DNA of 64,000 nucleotides from Bacillus sp. AFS006103 (lineage in GTDB: Bacteria; Bacillota; Bacilli; Bacillales; Cytobacillaceae), in the NCBI GenBank assembly GCA_002559145.1, contig NTXX01000078.1:157383-221382 (forward strand), given 5' to 3'. The position numbers were made by a program, and so were the translations under genes. The notes under the pieces are model-generated. The model had not been told where the DNA came from. It ran no database searches and worked only from the letters and a program-made list of their open reading frames with translations. Positions 43,751 to 53,306 of this stretch are shown here, piece by piece; within the stretch, counting starts at the first letter, position 1, and each line of letters opens with the position of its first letter.

Positions 43751-43780
43751 GTTTATTCGCTGCCCTGTTCTTTAATAAAG
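43733..43780. terminator. Bidirectional terminator between the FNT and recQ genes
   Basis: Perfect 15-bp stem AAAGAACAGGGCAGC / GCTGCCCTGTTCTTT (43733-43747 and 43759-43773). Confidence 0.9.
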
Positions 43781-43907
43781 TGTGATATCGACAAATTCCC
43801 GGGGAAATATCAACAATATAACAGGGATATCGACAACTATTATGAATATTCTAAAAATACAATTAAATGTAATATTTCTCAGATATGTGCCTTTTCTTAA
43901 GCAAAAC

Positions 43908-46043
43908 CTATTTCTTTTTACTGATAAAATAAACATAGGCTTTGATCATAAAATAACTTACTTCCTCTGGAAGCAGTTCCTTGATTGGTTTGAGGCGGTC
44001 CCGTCCTGCTTCTACCAAAGCATTTTCTAAAAGCGGCATATATTCTGCTGGAATATATTTGCTAAAATCGACGGCTAAACCTTGTTGCGCACATTGAAGT
44101 AGGTGGGTCTCAACTGTGCTAACCGCTAAATCCCGCTGCTCGGCAATCTCCGCAATCGAAAAATTTCCCTGATGTAGTTTTAATGTCTCCAAATGAGAGT
44201 CAGTTACCCCTGCTTTTTTGGCAGGTTTCTTTGGAGCTTTCTCAACAGGAATCAACTCACTTTGATAATCTACATTAGTTTCACAAAAGGTACGAATGGC
44301 TTGAATAAATTCAAGACCATATTTTTTAAGCTTCAGTTCTCCTACACCGCTGACGTGTAAAAATTCTTCTGTCGACTTCGGCAGTTTCGCACACATATCC
44401 TTTAGGGAAGCATCAGAGAAAATCACAAACGGAGGTACCTTTTCTGTTTCAGCAATCTGCCTCCGCACCTCTCTTAATACTTCAAACAATGGGTCATCCT
44501 TCGATACTTGTTTAACCTGTACCGTTTCACGGCGATGAACCTGCTCCTTACCTAACAAGATATCTTTCCCTTTTGGTGAAACGAACAGGGTTGGAAATTG
44601 CCCTTGTTCGATCGCAATTAACTCCTGTGATATCAGAAATTCAATAAAGTCACTAACCTCCTTTGAACTTCTATCCTTCATGATTCCATAGGTCGGAAGC
44701 CTGTCGAAGCCCATTTCTGTGACTTTTTTATTTTTCGAGCCGGTTAACACTTGTGCCGTGATCGTTTTTCCAAACCGCTGCCCCATCCGGATCACGCAAG
44801 ACATCACCATTTGTGCTTCTTTCGTTACATCGATGCTTGTCCTCGTGTCCAAGCAGTTGCCGCATCTGCCGCACGGTTCAGTCTCAGTTTCGCCAAAGTA
44901 TTTTAAAATAAATTCCTGGAGACAGTTTTCCGTATGGCAATAATCAACCATTTGCTGGAGCTTTGCTAACTCTTGTGTCATTCGGCTTCGGTCACTAGAT
45001 TGATCAATGAGAAAGCGCTGAATTTGCACATCCTGTGAGGAATGAAGAAGAATACATTCACTTTTGAGACCATCCCTGCCTGCACGACCCGCTTCCTGAT
45101 AATAGCTCTCCATGTTTTTGGGCTGCTGATAGTGGACTACATAACGGATATTGGATTTATCAATTCCCATCCCAAAGGCAGAAGTAGCAACCATAACTGT
45201 TGCTTTATCTTCTAAAAATCGTTCTTGTTCCCTGTTCCGCTCGACATCCCCCATCCCGGCATGATAACGAGCCGCCTTAATGTTGGCTTTGAGCAATTTT
45301 TCGTATATTTGGTCAACATTTTTCCTAGTTGCTGCATAAATAATGCCTGCTTCTTTTTCATTCTTTTTTAGATAGTCTTTTAGATACTTATCCCGGTCCT
45401 GTCCCTTGATAACGGTAAAGGACAGATTTTCCCGCTCAAATCCAGTAATTATCGTATTTTCTTCATTAATGTCTAAGAGATTGCAAATATCCTCGCGAAC
45501 CTTTGGAGTCGCGGTCGCAGTTAGGGCTAAGACCATTGGCCTTTGCGGCAGGCTGTTAATTAATTGTTGAATATGGCGATAGCTTGGCCGAAAATCGTGG
45601 CCCCATTGCGAAATACAGTGGGCCTCGTCCACAGCTACAAGCGGGATGTCCATGCTGTAAAGGTCTTCCATAAATTCTCGTGATTCCAATCGTTCAGGGG
45701 CAATATATAGTAGCTTGTAATTTCCCTGAATGGCTTCATGCATCCGCTTATTTGCTTCACTGTAACTTAACGAACTGTTGATAAATGTGGCGGGAATACC
45801 GACTTGAATGAGGGCATCTACCTGGTCTTTCATTAAAGAAATCAGTGGGGAAATGACAATCGTGGTACCTGACAAAACAAGTGCAGGAATTTGATAACAA
45901 ATGGATTTCCCGCCGCCCGTTGGCATGACAGTAATAGTGTTTTCGCCGGATAAAACGGAACGAATGGCCTGCTCTTGGCCTGTCCTGAAGGAGCTATAAC
46001 CAAAGTGGGATTCTAGTAAGGGAAGTGCCTTTTCAAACAACAT
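43908..46043 (-). CDS. recQ: ATP-dependent DNA helicase RecQ
   Basis: 711 residues. Helicase domain with Walker A MPTGGGKS near 40 and DEAH box VDEAHCISQWGHDFRP near 137, then the RecQ zinc-binding region (CGRCGNCLD near 388), the RQC winged helix, an HRDC domain (about 515-590) and a C-terminal helix-turn-helix (about 615-690; SIAEIAEQRDLAVSTVETHL). It unwinds DNA 3' to 5' during recombination and replication repair. Longer than B. subtilis RecQ (591) because of the extra C-terminal domain, but usual for the B. cereus type. AAAGGAGG lies 5 bases before the ATG. Confidence 0.93.
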   Translation of the reverse strand: MLFEKALPLLESHFGYSSFRTGQEQAIRSVLSGENTITVMPTGGGKSICYQIPALVLSGTTIVISPLISLMKDQVDALIQVGIPATFINSSLSYSEANKRMHEAIQGNYKLLYIAPERLESREFMEDLYSMDIPLVAVDEAHCISQWGHDFRPSYRHIQQLINSLPQRPMVLALTATATPKVREDICNLLDINEENTIITGFERENLSFTVIKGQDRDKYLKDYLKKNEKEAGIIYAATRKNVDQIYEKLLKANIKAARYHAGMGDVERNREQERFLEDKATVMVATSAFGMGIDKSNIRYVVHYQQPKNMESYYQEAGRAGRDGLKSECILLHSSQDVQIQRFLIDQSSDRSRMTQELAKLQQMVDYCHTENCLQEFILKYFGETETEPCGRCGNCLDTRTSIDVTKEAQMVMSCVIRMGQRFGKTITAQVLTGSKNKKVTEMGFDRLPTYGIMKDRSSKEVSDFIEFLISQELIAIEQGQFPTLFVSPKGKDILLGKEQVHRRETVQVKQVSKDDPLFEVLREVRRQIAETEKVPPFVIFSDASLKDMCAKLPKSTEEFLHVSGVGELKLKKYGLEFIQAIRTFCETNVDYQSELIPVEKAPKKPAKKAGVTDSHLETLKLHQGNFSIAEIAEQRDLAVSTVETHLLQCAQQGLAVDFSKYIPAEYMPLLENALVEAGRDRLKPIKELLPEEVSYFMIKAYVYFISKKK

Positions 46044-46176
46044 TTTTCCTCCTTTCGAAACATAAATAATCTATCAAACTAATGATCAACTTACTCTATT
46101 ATACTGCTTGTTCTTGAATTTTCAAAAGGCATTTATGATCCTAGGTTGGTCATTATATAAAAGAAAAAACGTTTAA

Positions 46177-46210
46177 CAAAGAAAAGACTGCCAAATTTTT
46201 GTGGCAGTCT
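46177..46210 (-). terminator. Terminator after the CoA-transferase gene
   Basis: 9-bp stem AGACTGCCA / TGGCAGTCT (46185-46193 and 46202-46210), followed on the minus strand by TTTTCTTTG. Confidence 0.75.
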
Positions 46211-46221
46211 AGTTTCTCTTT

Positions 46222-47316
46222 TTAAATCAAAATATTATTTAGTATTTCATCCCTGTGCTCATTTTTTTGAGGCGGCGGGGCAACTGACTCCAACTCAAGG
46301 TCACTGTGCATTTTCACCTGATAGTCTCCCCATGAAGAAGCAAAGATAAGCTCTTTTTCTCTAAAGTAGGGATTCGTGCTTAATTCCCCAATTTCCAATA
46401 CTGGTGCCATACAGCAATCTACCTTTTGGGCAAATTCAATCCATTCATAAAAGGTTTTACTTTTAAAAAGTACCATGAGTTCCTGAAAAATAGGGTTGGC
46501 ATCATCTGTTGCGGAAAAATGTGCACTGTTCCATTCTTCATGTCCGTGAGCCTGGCAAAAATTAGCCCAAAATTTCGGCTCAAGTGCGCCAAGGCTCATG
46601 TAGCGTCCATCCCTTGTTTCATAAAGGGCGTAGGAAATGATGCTGCCGTTAAGAACCTTAATGCCAGTTCCTTCACCGTCTTCTTTTTCAACCATAATAT
46701 GGTTGCCTAATAATGACACCAGTTGGTCAGTGATGGAAATCGAATGATAACTTCCTTTTCCTGTTAGGACTCTTGAAATGAGCCCTGCTAGAATCCGTTC
46801 ATTAGCCGCAAAACCACCTATATAATCGCCAAGCGTAATCGACGGGTGGACCGGTTTGCAGGTTCTATCCTTGAATTGGGCTAAAACCCCGCTTAATGCC
46901 ATATAATTGAGGTCATGGTTCCCCAGTTTACTTAACGACCCCTTTTGTCCATATCCTGAAATCGAGCAGTAGATGATATCAGGTTTTACAGTTCGAACGG
47001 CCTCATATCCTAAACCAAGCTTTTCCATGACACCTGGTCTAAAGCTTTCAAGAACGACATCTGCATTTGCTATTAATTTAAGCGCGGTGTCGAAACCTTC
47101 TTTCTCCTTTAAGTTAAGACTGATGCTTTTTTTCTGACGATTGTTTGCAAGAAAAACAAGGCCATTCCCCTGTTCGGAAATTCCCATATGCCGGGCGGGA
47201 TCCCCTTCTGGCGGCTCCACTTTAATAATTTCTGCACCAAGTTCTGCAAGTCGTAAGGTTGCGAAAGGACCAGGCAAATAGTTGGTAAAATCAATGACTT
47301 TTATACCTTTTAACAT
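46222..47316 (-). CDS. CaiB/BaiF-family CoA transferase
   Basis: 364 residues from the ATG at 47316 (AGAGGG 8 bases upstream; a TTG two codons earlier is less likely). Type III CoA transferase with the N-terminal segment GIKVIDFTNYLPGPFA, KVEPPEGDPAR, and a catalytic Asp in LGDYIGGF near 164. Such enzymes move CoA between acids, for example carnitine, bile acid or 2-methylacyl derivatives. Last gene of the fatty-acid cluster, 16 bases after a ligase gene. Substrate unknown; it could activate an acid for the adjacent beta-oxidation genes. Confidence 0.84.
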   Translation of the reverse strand: MLKGIKVIDFTNYLPGPFATLRLAELGAEIIKVEPPEGDPARHMGISEQGNGLVFLANNRQKKSISLNLKEKEGFDTALKLIANADVVLESFRPGVMEKLGLGYEAVRTVKPDIIYCSISGYGQKGSLSKLGNHDLNYMALSGVLAQFKDRTCKPVHPSITLGDYIGGFAANERILAGLISRVLTGKGSYHSISITDQLVSLLGNHIMVEKEDGEGTGIKVLNGSIISYALYETRDGRYMSLGALEPKFWANFCQAHGHEEWNSAHFSATDDANPIFQELMVLFKSKTFYEWIEFAQKVDCCMAPVLEIGELSTNPYFREKELIFASSWGDYQVKMHSDLELESVAPPPQKNEHRDEILNNILI

Positions 47317-47331
47317 AGTCAAGACCCTCTT

Positions 47332-48906
47332 TTACGAATTTGTAGTACCTGGGGTAAATAGCTCCTCCAATTGTTTTCTCAAGACAAACTTCATGATTTT
47401 TCCACTGGCATTCCGTGGCAGCGTTTCACAGAAAATGTATTTCCGCGGGCGTTTGTAATTGGCAAGCTGATTGCTGTTTATGCAGTATATATCCAGTTCT
47501 TCATTAGTTACCTTCGGATCCTTTTTCACCACAAAGGCAGTTACAGTCTCGCCCCAGCGGTCATTTGGCTGGCCAACGACTGCCACATCAAGGACTGCTG
47601 GGTGAGCATGCAAGAGGTCTTCGACTTCCCTTGGATAGATATTCTCCCCGCCACTGATAATCATGTCATCGACACGGTCATTGACATAAAGATAGCCCTC
47701 GTCATCGAGATAACCGATATCTCCCGAATGGTACCACCCTTTATACAATGCTTTTTCCGTCGCTTCTTCACGGTTGAAATAACCAACCATCATACATGGT
47801 CCTTGCACAATAATCTCACCGGTTTCACCCACTGGAACGACATCATCAGGATCTGATGGACCGTCTTCTCTCGTGCGGACGACCCGAATATCGTGACTTA
47901 GGGCAGCCTGCCCTGCAGAACCTGCTTTCCTTAGTTGATCCATCTCCGATAGGAAGGTAATCGCCGGACCCATTTCGGTCATTCCATAGGCTTGAACGAG
48001 CGAAATTCCCAGGTTATCATGGAGCGCATGAACTAGTGATGGGGCCATAGGAGCGGCGCCATATAAACCAAGCTGTAGGCTGGATAAGTCATACTTGCTT
48101 AGGTCCTCTTGGAGGAGCATGTTCCACATCGTTGGTGCCGCAAAGAACTTTGAAATTTTCTCTTGTTCAATTAATTGAAGGATCGATTTTGGATTAAATT
48201 GATGCAGTATGACATTACTTGCCCCTGCATGAATCCTTGGCAGAAAGGCGCAATGGAGTTCCGCGCAATGGAACATAGGCGCAGTAACAAGTCCCACGTC
48301 CTCCGCACGAAGCTTGCACGAAGCAATACAGAAGACACTTTGGTCCACCATATTGCGGTGGGTATGCATGACCCCTTTCGGCCTTCCCGTTGTCCCGCTG
48401 GTATAGATGAATGCGTATAGATCGGTTTCCTTTACGTCCGCCTGGACATCCTCGGTTGATGAAGCGGCTAGTTTTTCCTGATAGCTAGCCGCATAAGCGG
48501 GTGCTCCCGAATCAATGAACCAGAAGGTGGTCTTGTCGAAACGATTGGCAATTGCTGAGACAATAGGTTCTAAAGCTTTTTCAAAAAGAACAACCTTTGG
48601 GGTGGCATCAGAAAGAATATAGGCAACTTCTTCAGGTGTTAACCTAAAATTAATTGGATTGAAGATCGCACCGATTTTCGCACAGGCGAAAAAGGTTGTC
48701 CCTAATTCTTCGGTGTTAAACATGAAGGTGGAAACACGGTCGCCTTTTTGTACCCCCTCTTTCAGGAGGGCGTTGGCAAGACGATTCACCTGCTCGCTCC
48801 ATTCCTTATAGGTGTAGCGGACATTTTTTCTGACATCGTAAATCGCTTGTTTGTTCGGATACTTTTTTACCGTTAAATCAAAGATTTTTCCAATCGTTGT
48901 CGTCAT
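47332..48906 (-). CDS. Acyl-CoA synthetase (AMP-forming), fatty-acid-CoA ligase-like
   Basis: 524 residues of the AMP-binding ANL superfamily. Signatures: P-loop YTSGTTGRPKGVMHTH near 167, YGMTEMGPAI near 305 and GWYHSGDIGYLDDEGYLYV near 400 (quoted by ends), plus C-terminal lysine in NASGKIMK. It activates a carboxylic acid to its acyl-CoA. The ATG follows GGAGG at 7 bases. It and the ligase at 51.6 kb are paralogues, both closer to medium/long-chain ligases than to acetyl-CoA synthetase. Short tandem repeats lie in the leader. Confidence 0.86.
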   Translation of the reverse strand: MTTTIGKIFDLTVKKYPNKQAIYDVRKNVRYTYKEWSEQVNRLANALLKEGVQKGDRVSTFMFNTEELGTTFFACAKIGAIFNPINFRLTPEEVAYILSDATPKVVLFEKALEPIVSAIANRFDKTTFWFIDSGAPAYAASYQEKLAASSTEDVQADVKETDLYAFIYTSGTTGRPKGVMHTHRNMVDQSVFCIASCKLRAEDVGLVTAPMFHCAELHCAFLPRIHAGASNVILHQFNPKSILQLIEQEKISKFFAAPTMWNMLLQEDLSKYDLSSLQLGLYGAAPMAPSLVHALHDNLGISLVQAYGMTEMGPAITFLSEMDQLRKAGSAGQAALSHDIRVVRTREDGPSDPDDVVPVGETGEIIVQGPCMMVGYFNREEATEKALYKGWYHSGDIGYLDDEGYLYVNDRVDDMIISGGENIYPREVEDLLHAHPAVLDVAVVGQPNDRWGETVTAFVVKKDPKVTNEELDIYCINSNQLANYKRPRKYIFCETLPRNASGKIMKFVLRKQLEELFTPGTTNS

Positions 48907-48954
48907 TGAATCGCCTCCATTACTGAAACTTTTATTGTCCTTCGTAAGTTTTGC

Positions 48955-49039
48955 TGGTTTATTAGCGAATTTAGATGGTTTATCAGCAAATTTCTGAGTC
49001 CAATTAGCGAATTTAAGTGGTCTATCAGCGAATCTAAAT
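48955..49039. repeat. Degenerate ~21-base tandem repeat
   Basis: Four imperfect units of the type GGTTTATTAGCGAATTTAGA (20-22 bases each), lying between the thiolase and ligase genes. The core TTA(T)CAGCGAAT recurs with substitutions. Confidence 0.7.
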
Positions 49040-49046
49040 AACTCTC

Positions 49047-50204
49047 TTATTCTAAACGCTCAATGATTGTTGCATTTGCCATACCATGGCCTTCGCACAT
49101 CGTTTGTAAGCCGTAGCGTCCGCCGGTCCGCTCCAACTCATGCATCATCGTCACCATTAGACGCGCACCACTGCCGCCTAACGGATGACCAAGGGCAATC
49201 GCTCCGCCATTTGGATTTAGTTTTGCAGGATCCGCACCTGTCTCTTTCAACCAAGCAAGCGGGACAGAGGCGAAGGCTTCATTAACTTCAAACACATCAA
49301 TTTCATCAATCGACAAGCCAGACTTTTCCAGTGCCTTTTGTGTAGCCGGTATCGGTCCTGTCAACATTAAAGTTGGATCCGAGCCTACCACCACCCGGGT
49401 GTGAACACGGAAGCGCGGTTTCAAACCAAGCTCTTCAGCCTTTTTGCGGGACATAAGTAATAAGGCAGCCGACCCGTCACTTATTTGACTGGAATTTCCG
49501 GCATGAATCACTCCATCTTCTTTAAAGGAAGTGCGGAGGCCAGCCAAGGCTTCTAAAGATGTTCCTTTTCTTGGACCGGAATCATCCTTGACGATAGTCG
49601 TTGTCCCGTCTGGAAGCTTTACCTCAAGTGGGAAAATTTCTTTTGAAAAATAACCTTCCTCCTGTGCCTTTAGTGCTTTTTGATGACTTTCAAGGGAAAA
49701 TCGATCAAGTTCTTCACGGGTAAATCCGTAGTTTTCAGCAATCCGCTCGGCCGACAATCCCTGATGAATCATTTCATACTTCGACCGTAAATTAGGACTA
49801 AATGGTTCCTCGACACCTTTGTAGTTGGACCCCATCGGAACACGAGACATGCTTTCGATACCGCCGGCAATCACCACGTCCATATCACCAGCCAGAATGG
49901 CTTGAGTAGCGAAATGCACGGCTTGCTGACTTGAACCACATTGACGGTCAATCGTTGTACCCGGCACTTCGATTGGAAATCCGGCAATTAGCGCAGCCAC
50001 TCTGGCTATATCGCCTGCTTGTTCCCCCGCTTGGGTTACACACCCCCAAATGACATCATCTACAATCGCCGGGTCGATCCCCGCTCGATTGACTAGTTCC
50101 TTTAATGTCAGCGCTGACAAATCATCGGGACGAATATCTTTCAACACGCCATTTCTTCTTCCTACCGGTGTACGTACACCTTCAACAATGACTACTTCTC
50201 GCAT
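49047..50204 (-). CDS. fadA: Thiolase, acetyl-CoA C-acyltransferase
   Basis: 385 residues from the ATG at 50204 (GAGAGG 9 bases upstream). Type II thiolase: catalytic Cys in DRQCGSSQQAV near 89, His in ALGHPLGGSG near 343 and second Cys in CEGHGMAN near 374. It cleaves 3-ketoacyl-CoA in beta-oxidation (or forms acetoacetyl-CoA). It lies 15 bases after the acyl-CoA dehydrogenase gene and must be co-transcribed. The gene symbol is by analogy only. Confidence 0.87.
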   Translation of the reverse strand: MREVVIVEGVRTPVGRRNGVLKDIRPDDLSALTLKELVNRAGIDPAIVDDVIWGCVTQAGEQAGDIARVAALIAGFPIEVPGTTIDRQCGSSQQAVHFATQAILAGDMDVVIAGGIESMSRVPMGSNYKGVEEPFSPNLRSKYEMIHQGLSAERIAENYGFTREELDRFSLESHQKALKAQEEGYFSKEIFPLEVKLPDGTTTIVKDDSGPRKGTSLEALAGLRTSFKEDGVIHAGNSSQISDGSAALLLMSRKKAEELGLKPRFRVHTRVVVGSDPTLMLTGPIPATQKALEKSGLSIDEIDVFEVNEAFASVPLAWLKETGADPAKLNPNGGAIALGHPLGGSGARLMVTMMHELERTGGRYGLQTMCEGHGMANATIIERLE

Positions 50205-50218
50205 CAATATCTTCCTCT

Positions 50219-51364
50219 CTATAATCCTAGATTTTTCGCAATGATTGTTTTCATTATTTCGTTGGTGCCGGCGTAAATGCTGGAAACTGGAATATCACGG
50301 AATCTTCTCGCAATCTCGTATTCTTCCATATATCCATAGCCGCCATGAAGCTGCATACATTCTGCGGCAATCTTCTTCGCGATATCGGTCAGCTTCCATT
50401 TTGCCATCGAGACCTTCGTTACGACGTTTTTCCCTTCAATATGCTCAGCAATTAGCTGATCTAAAAAAACTCTGCCCATTTCAATATCTGTAGCCATTTC
50501 CACAATTTTAAACTGTGTGTTTTGGAACTGGCTGATTGGTTTTCCGAACGCTTCTCTTGATTTTACATAGTCCATTGTCATTTTGAGCATCACTTCTGAG
50601 GCTGTTTGAGCTCCAATCGCAACAAGAAGCCGTTCCTGTTGGAGTTTTTCCATTAAATAAAGAAACCCTTTGCCTTCCTCCCCAAGCAGGTTCTCCTTCG
50701 GAACTCGGCAATCTTCAAAAATTAATTCCGCTGTATCTTGGCAATGGAGGCCAACTTTGTTTAACTTTCTCCCCCGTGAAAATCCGGGTGCATCTCTTTC
50801 AATAACGAGAAGGCTTACCCCTTTATGCTTTGGAACCGCATTTAGATCCGTTTTTACCGCGACAACGATGAGGTCGGACTGAATCCCATTCGTAATGAAC
50901 GTCTTTTGTCCATTAACGATATAGTGGTCACCATCCAACTTTGCCGTTGTTTTAATATTGGCAAGGTCTGAACCTGTACCCGGTTCCGTCATCGCAATTG
51001 CAGTAATGATTTCTCCTGTAACGCACTTTGGCAGCCAGCGCTGTTTTTGCTTTTCTGTTCCATAGGCGGTGATGTAAGGGACAACAATATCATTGTGGAG
51101 ACCAATTCCGATTAGCCCTGAGCCCACTCGTTCCAGTTCCTCATTAATGACGACCGCAAATCCCCAATCAACCTCGCTCCCACCGTATTCCTCATCGATA
51201 TCTGGACAGAGGAAACCATGTTCGCCCATCTTTTTCCAGAAGGAGCGTGGAATCATTCGGTCCTCCTCCCACTGCTCATAAAAGGGATATGCTTCTTTGT
51301 CCAAAAACTTGCGTAATGATTTACGAAAAATTTCATGATCTTCATTTAAATAGGGATGTTTCAT
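50219..51364 (-). CDS. Acyl-CoA dehydrogenase
   Basis: 381 residues, standard length for the flavin acyl-CoA dehydrogenase family. Motifs: AMTEPGTGSDLANI near 128 (FAD and substrate contacts), GSDL, and C-terminal ARRFRDIPVSSIYAGTNEIMK with the catalytic glutamate region (YAGTNE). Oxidises acyl-CoA to 2-enoyl-CoA and passes electrons to ETF. AGAGAGG precedes the ATG. It is upstream of the thiolase and downstream of a ligase after a 240-base repeat-bearing gap. Confidence 0.9.
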   Translation of the reverse strand: MKHPYLNEDHEIFRKSLRKFLDKEAYPFYEQWEEDRMIPRSFWKKMGEHGFLCPDIDEEYGGSEVDWGFAVVINEELERVGSGLIGIGLHNDIVVPYITAYGTEKQKQRWLPKCVTGEIITAIAMTEPGTGSDLANIKTTAKLDGDHYIVNGQKTFITNGIQSDLIVVAVKTDLNAVPKHKGVSLLVIERDAPGFSRGRKLNKVGLHCQDTAELIFEDCRVPKENLLGEEGKGFLYLMEKLQQERLLVAIGAQTASEVMLKMTMDYVKSREAFGKPISQFQNTQFKIVEMATDIEMGRVFLDQLIAEHIEGKNVVTKVSMAKWKLTDIAKKIAAECMQLHGGYGYMEEYEIARRFRDIPVSSIYAGTNEIMKTIIAKNLGL

Positions 51365-51440
51365 TCAAATGTGCCTCTCTTTCGATTTGATAACGGTTAC
51401 ATTTTTTTAAAAGTATGCGGAACTTTTCCATAAAAATATG

Positions 51441-51560
51441 ATTTTTCTACGTAATATTGAGCTATTTTACAAGTATCCGTTTTTTTAGACGTAAACTTGG
51501 ACCTTTTTTACAAAATTACGTTTTTTTACACGTAAAATCGGATTTATTTTACAAATCACC
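51441..51560. repeat. Degenerate ~40-base tandem repeat
   Basis: Three units of about 39-41 bases (51441-51479, 51480-51520, 51521-51560) built on the pattern T-run, ACGTAA, then TTTTACAA. They lie between the ligase and the acyl-CoA dehydrogenase genes, with no coding frame. Twice the ~21-base unit length seen at 48.96 kb. Confidence 0.65.
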
Positions 51561-51604
51561 ACTGTTTTTATACAATTATTGTAAAAAATTTCCCAACCAC
51601 AACT

Positions 51605-53128
51605 CTAAATGGTTACATTTCTCATCATCTCACGAAGTTGATATTTCAGTACTTTCCCGGAGGCGTTCCTCGGCAGCTGCTCTTCGATAAAAATCCGCCT
51701 TGGAACTTTATAGCCCGCTAGCTTCTCCCTACAGAAGCTCTTCAATTCCAACTCATCAATCACCGCTCCTTCCTTTGGCACAATGATTGCACAGACCGCC
51801 TCTCCCCAGACCTCATCGGGTAAGCCTATAATGGCTGCATCGAGGACATTCGGATGTTCAAAAAGAACACCTTCAACCTCAACAGAGTATACATTTTCTC
51901 CACCCGAGATAATCATGTCTTTTTTCCGGTCGACTAGCGTGATATAACCTTCTTCATCAATCGTTGCTAAGTCACCGGTATAGAGCCAGCCATTTTTCAA
52001 GGTGTTCCTCGTTTCCACCGGTTTTTTATAATATTCCTTCATCACCATGTCACTGCGGACAATAAATTCACCAATCACTCCAGGTAACACTTCATTGCCT
52101 TCTTCATTGACCACCCTTGTTTCCGTCAAGAAAATAGGTTTCCCCCCCTTGCCGAGATGACGTTTATGCCCTTCTGGATCAAGGAGAATTCCGCCTGGAC
52201 CTGCTTCGGTTAGGCCGCAAAGGTTATAGAATTGATCTGTTTTAAAGAGCTGAATACTCTTTTTGACAAGCTCGGGTGCCATTGGGGCTGCCCCGTAACC
52301 AACTCTTTTAATAGAAGATAAATCATAATCTGCCGCATTAGGAACTTGGAGTAAAAAGTTATACATGGCTGGAACTGCAAAAAGGTGGGTGATTTTATGT
52401 TCTTGAATCGCTTGGAGCGTTTTAACCGGATGAAAGTCGCGATGAATGATATGGGTCGCACCTAGTGCAACTCCAGAAATAAGAAAAAGGTTCAATTGAG
52501 CTGAGTGAAACAGCGGTGCAAGGTGGAGAATTCGTTCATGCTGCCGAATCCCCATATTAATAACGACAGCAATCCCTACCTTAAAAATTTGACTATGGTC
52601 AAACAGTGCACCCTTTGGACGTCCTGTTGTCCCCGAGGTGTAGAGAATTTCTAAATCATCCCGCTCGGAAACCTCCACATTCGGTTCCGCCAGGTTATCC
52701 GATAAAATACCTTCATATGAGTAGTATCCCGTTGTGTCAGGTTCCCCAACGGTAATGACGAAGCGAACATCCGTACCTAGCTTTGCAGCAGCAATAGTTG
52801 GTTCGAATTCCTTATCACACACAACCAATGACGTATCAGATTGGTCTAATATATAGTGAACCTCTGAAGCAGTAAGGCGGAAGTTAACCGGTACAGCTAT
52901 CGCACCAATTTTTGCAGCGGCAAAAAAGGTAAAGACAAAGTGATCCGAGTTTTTCATCATCAATGCCAGCTTATCACCTTTATTTATCCCTTGCTTCAAC
53001 AGACCGTTTGCGAGCTTGTTAACTTCTTCATTAAATTGGCGATACGTAAAGCTTCGTCCTTCGCATTCAATAGCTAGTAATTCAGGGAACTTTCGAGCAC
53101 TTTGCACTAATAGACTTCCAATATTCAT
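51605..53128 (-). CDS. Acyl-CoA synthetase (AMP-forming)
   Basis: 507 residues of the AMP-binding family with P-loop ILYTSGTTGRPKG near 155, NLCGLTEAGPG near 300, GWLYTGDLATIDEEG near 385 and C-terminal catalytic lysine in NASGKVLK near 495. It activates a free fatty or aromatic acid. First gene of the unit; GGAGGAGG lies 9 bases before the ATG and a sigma-54 promoter lies about 40-55 bases upstream, so it is controlled by a sigma-54 activator, very likely the neighbouring CBS-PAS-AAA protein. Paralogue of the ligase at 47.3 kb. Confidence 0.87.
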   Translation of the reverse strand: MNIGSLLVQSARKFPELLAIECEGRSFTYRQFNEEVNKLANGLLKQGINKGDKLALMMKNSDHFVFTFFAAAKIGAIAVPVNFRLTASEVHYILDQSDTSLVVCDKEFEPTIAAAKLGTDVRFVITVGEPDTTGYYSYEGILSDNLAEPNVEVSERDDLEILYTSGTTGRPKGALFDHSQIFKVGIAVVINMGIRQHERILHLAPLFHSAQLNLFLISGVALGATHIIHRDFHPVKTLQAIQEHKITHLFAVPAMYNFLLQVPNAADYDLSSIKRVGYGAAPMAPELVKKSIQLFKTDQFYNLCGLTEAGPGGILLDPEGHKRHLGKGGKPIFLTETRVVNEEGNEVLPGVIGEFIVRSDMVMKEYYKKPVETRNTLKNGWLYTGDLATIDEEGYITLVDRKKDMIISGGENVYSVEVEGVLFEHPNVLDAAIIGLPDEVWGEAVCAIIVPKEGAVIDELELKSFCREKLAGYKVPRRIFIEEQLPRNASGKVLKYQLREMMRNVTI

Positions 53129-53169
53129 AGAAAGATTCCTCCTCCAAAAAAAGACTCCCCCAATTTCAT

Positions 53170-53185
53170 TGCAATATTTATGCCA
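53170..53185 (-). promoter_or_regulatory. Sigma-54 promoter of the ligase/acyl-CoA dehydrogenase unit
   Basis: Minus strand TGGCAT-N5-TTGCA; GG at 53184-53183 and GC at 53172-53171 are exactly 10 bases apart. Confidence 0.87.
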
Positions 53186-53279
53186 ATATACAGGAAGTCA
53201 TAATGCAGTCCATCATCCCTGAAAATACATCTGCTTAAAATAACAATCTGTATTCCCTCCAAACAAAGAAGACACTAAA

Positions 53280-53298
53280 GTGTCCAATTTCTGGACAC
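53280..53298 (-). terminator. Hairpin after the sigma-54 activator gene
   Basis: Stem GTGTCC / GGACAC (53280-53285 and 53293-53298). Short, and followed by a mixed TTTAGTG, so only a possible terminator. Confidence 0.35.
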
Positions 53299-53306
53299 TC
53301 TTCTCC

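Noticed and set aside
43782-43907. Gap between the FNT terminator and recQ as a small-RNA locus
   Set aside because: No promoter or hairpin beyond the terminator was found.
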